Below the pieces are notes generated by a model. That model was given only the letters and a program-made list of their open reading frames with translations, was not told the DNA's origin and did not search any database. The position numbers were made by a program, and so were the translations under genes. From contig CM036771.1 of assembly GCA_020796225.1 (NCBI GenBank), forward strand, positions 26,084,176-26,148,175: a stretch of 64,000 bases of DNA. The letters run 5' to 3'. Of the stretch, positions 62,888 through 64,000 are shown piece after piece (within the stretch, counting starts at the first letter, position 1; each line of letters begins with the position of its first letter). The stretch is from Arion vulgaris. Taxonomy: Eukaryota > Mollusca > Gastropoda > Stylommatophora > Arionidae.

Positions 62888-63358
62888 GTGACTTTCATAT
62901 TTTTGTGTTTGTTTACATTAGCGAAAGACAATCATAAATTTTGAAAAAATTGTGAGTGTTAATGTCCAGCCTGGAATTTAGTGTTAATTTATGCTGTTCT
63001 TCATGTCTTCTTCTTTGAACACTCCATATCGACCACTTGTTAACTAATCTTTGTGATTTGTATGTGATCTGAGCCTGAGCGATTATACGCTGTGCCAGTT
63101 ATGCGCCTACAATTATGCCAGTACATCCGATTTCTGCGATGATTTTTATTTATTATGGTAACTACCTTAGCCGCCTCTTACGACATTTCTTGTAGGTCGC
63201 AGTGTTACTATTCTTTGCTCCCCTAGCGCGCCCCGTCAACACACGGGTGGGACTTTCATATTTTGTTTGTTTGTTCACATTAGCGAATGAACATTTGAAC
63301 AATTGTGAGTGTTAATGTCCAGCCTGGGATTTCACGTTAATTTATGCTATTCTTTATT
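62888..63358. repeat. Direct duplication of about 115 bp split by a SINE A
   Basis: 62,888-63,005 and 63,249-63,358 share TTACATTAGCG/TTCACATTAGCG and GTGAGTGTTAATGTCCAGCC. A reverse SINE A lies between them at about 63,006-63,248. Confidence 0.85.
63006..63248 (-). mobile_element. SINE family A copy
   Basis: TCTTCTTCTTTGAACACTCC tail side, the core read on + as CCGCCTCTTACGACATTTC, and a head ending CACACGGGTG. Confidence 0.85.
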
Positions 63359-63729
63359 TCTATATGATTACGGAAGTTGCTTGCTTGCTTGACTAGCTAG
63401 ACCACCCTTCATCTAGAGTGGACTATGTGGTTCTGTGTCTCACGTTATTAATTTTTGGGGACTAATTACCAGGACAACCTTTAGAGATCTTAATTGATTT
63501 TGCTGCAATTTGTCTGTTCTCGCAGACTTTACTCTCTTTCTTTGTACATCACATCCTCAGTGCTTCTGGGAAATGTGACCGGATATGTAGCCTGGGGGTT
63601 ATGGTGGTTACTGTTAATTGATTTTCTCCTGTCATTCATAATGACAGGCTCTTGTTTTCAAGCATTTCCTCCAGAAGAATGGTCCCATCTGTATTGAAGT
63701 TAGACCAGGATATTTAATATTAGCCTCTG

Positions 63730-64000
63730 TGAGGACAGATTAACTTTATTGAGTGCACACTACCCATACTGGAGCCATGGTAACCTTAGTGAGTGCACAC
63801 TACCGTACTGGAGCCACGGTAACTTTAGTGAGGACAGCTGCCACTGAGCCATGTAACCTTAGTGAGTGCACACTACCATACTGGAGCCATGGTAACCTTA
63901 GTGAGTGCAACTACCGTACTGGACAGTAATCTTAGTGAAGCAATATCGTACTGAGACACGGTAACCTTAGTGAGTGCACACTACCTTACTACAGTCCGTT
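63730..64000. repeat. 41-bp tandem repeat running off the window end
   Basis: The unit contains AGTGAGTGCACACTACC and GGAGCCATGGTAAC. About 6-7 copies, several with small deletions; it continues past 64,000. Confidence 0.9.

Overview
The window is eukaryotic nuclear DNA from an animal. It is AT-rich and crowded with repeats. The only protein-coding genes I can support are three small single-copy housekeeping genes split by GT-AG introns. Most of the long open frames are transposon remnants or read-throughs of tandem arrays. The repeat community (mariner, piggyBac-like, hAT, Penelope-like, several non-LTR families with conserved C-terminal tails, many tRNA-like SINEs) fits an invertebrate, perhaps an arthropod with a large genome. 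Species cannot be fixed from the sequence alone.

Host genes. (1) MIS12, + strand, six coding exons from 217 to 13354, 208 aa. (2) FIS1, - strand, five exons from 23808 down to 16578, about 150 aa, with one apparent 1-nt frameshift in exon 2. (3) CWC15, - strand, six exons from 43790 down to 33375, 218 aa. MIS12 and FIS1 converge tail to tail (3.2 kb between stops). FIS1 and CWC15 are in tandem on the - strand. They act in unrelated processes (kinetochore assembly, mitochondrial and peroxisomal fission, splicing), so this is ordinary gene neighbourhood, not an operon. All exon joins keep phase, except for the FIS1 defect.

Repeat layout. 0.4-6 kb: MIS12 intron 1 is packed with LINE fragments, a piggyBac-like short element, a GC-rich repeat and a head-to-head mariner pair. 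7-13 kb: a long foldback element, a 54-bp array and a 26-bp array lie in later MIS12 introns. 13-27 kb: many LINE 3' ends and SINEs, several nested with clear target-site duplications. 27-29 kb: Penelope-like element with a GIY-YIG domain. 29-45 kb: LINE and SINE remnants, an LTR candidate, a second piggyBac-like element, and 40-bp and 88-bp arrays. 45-64 kb: no host exon recognised; LINE reverse-transcriptase and endonuclease pieces, a hAT fragment, SINEs and at least seven tandem arrays.

I found no new defence, CRISPR or gene-cluster system. The most interesting theme is that two large arrays clearly grew out of the inside of transposable elements: the 38-bp array at 57.1-58.0 kb sits inside a SINE, and the 45-bp array at 49.1-49.8 kb is an expanded piece of a LINE reverse-transcriptase reading frame. 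Also notable are two SINE families sharing a common core and tail, a SINE-like sequence fused to the 3' end of an RNase H LINE, the palindromic mariner, and an array of about a dozen sense-strand AATAAA signals in a MIS12 intron.
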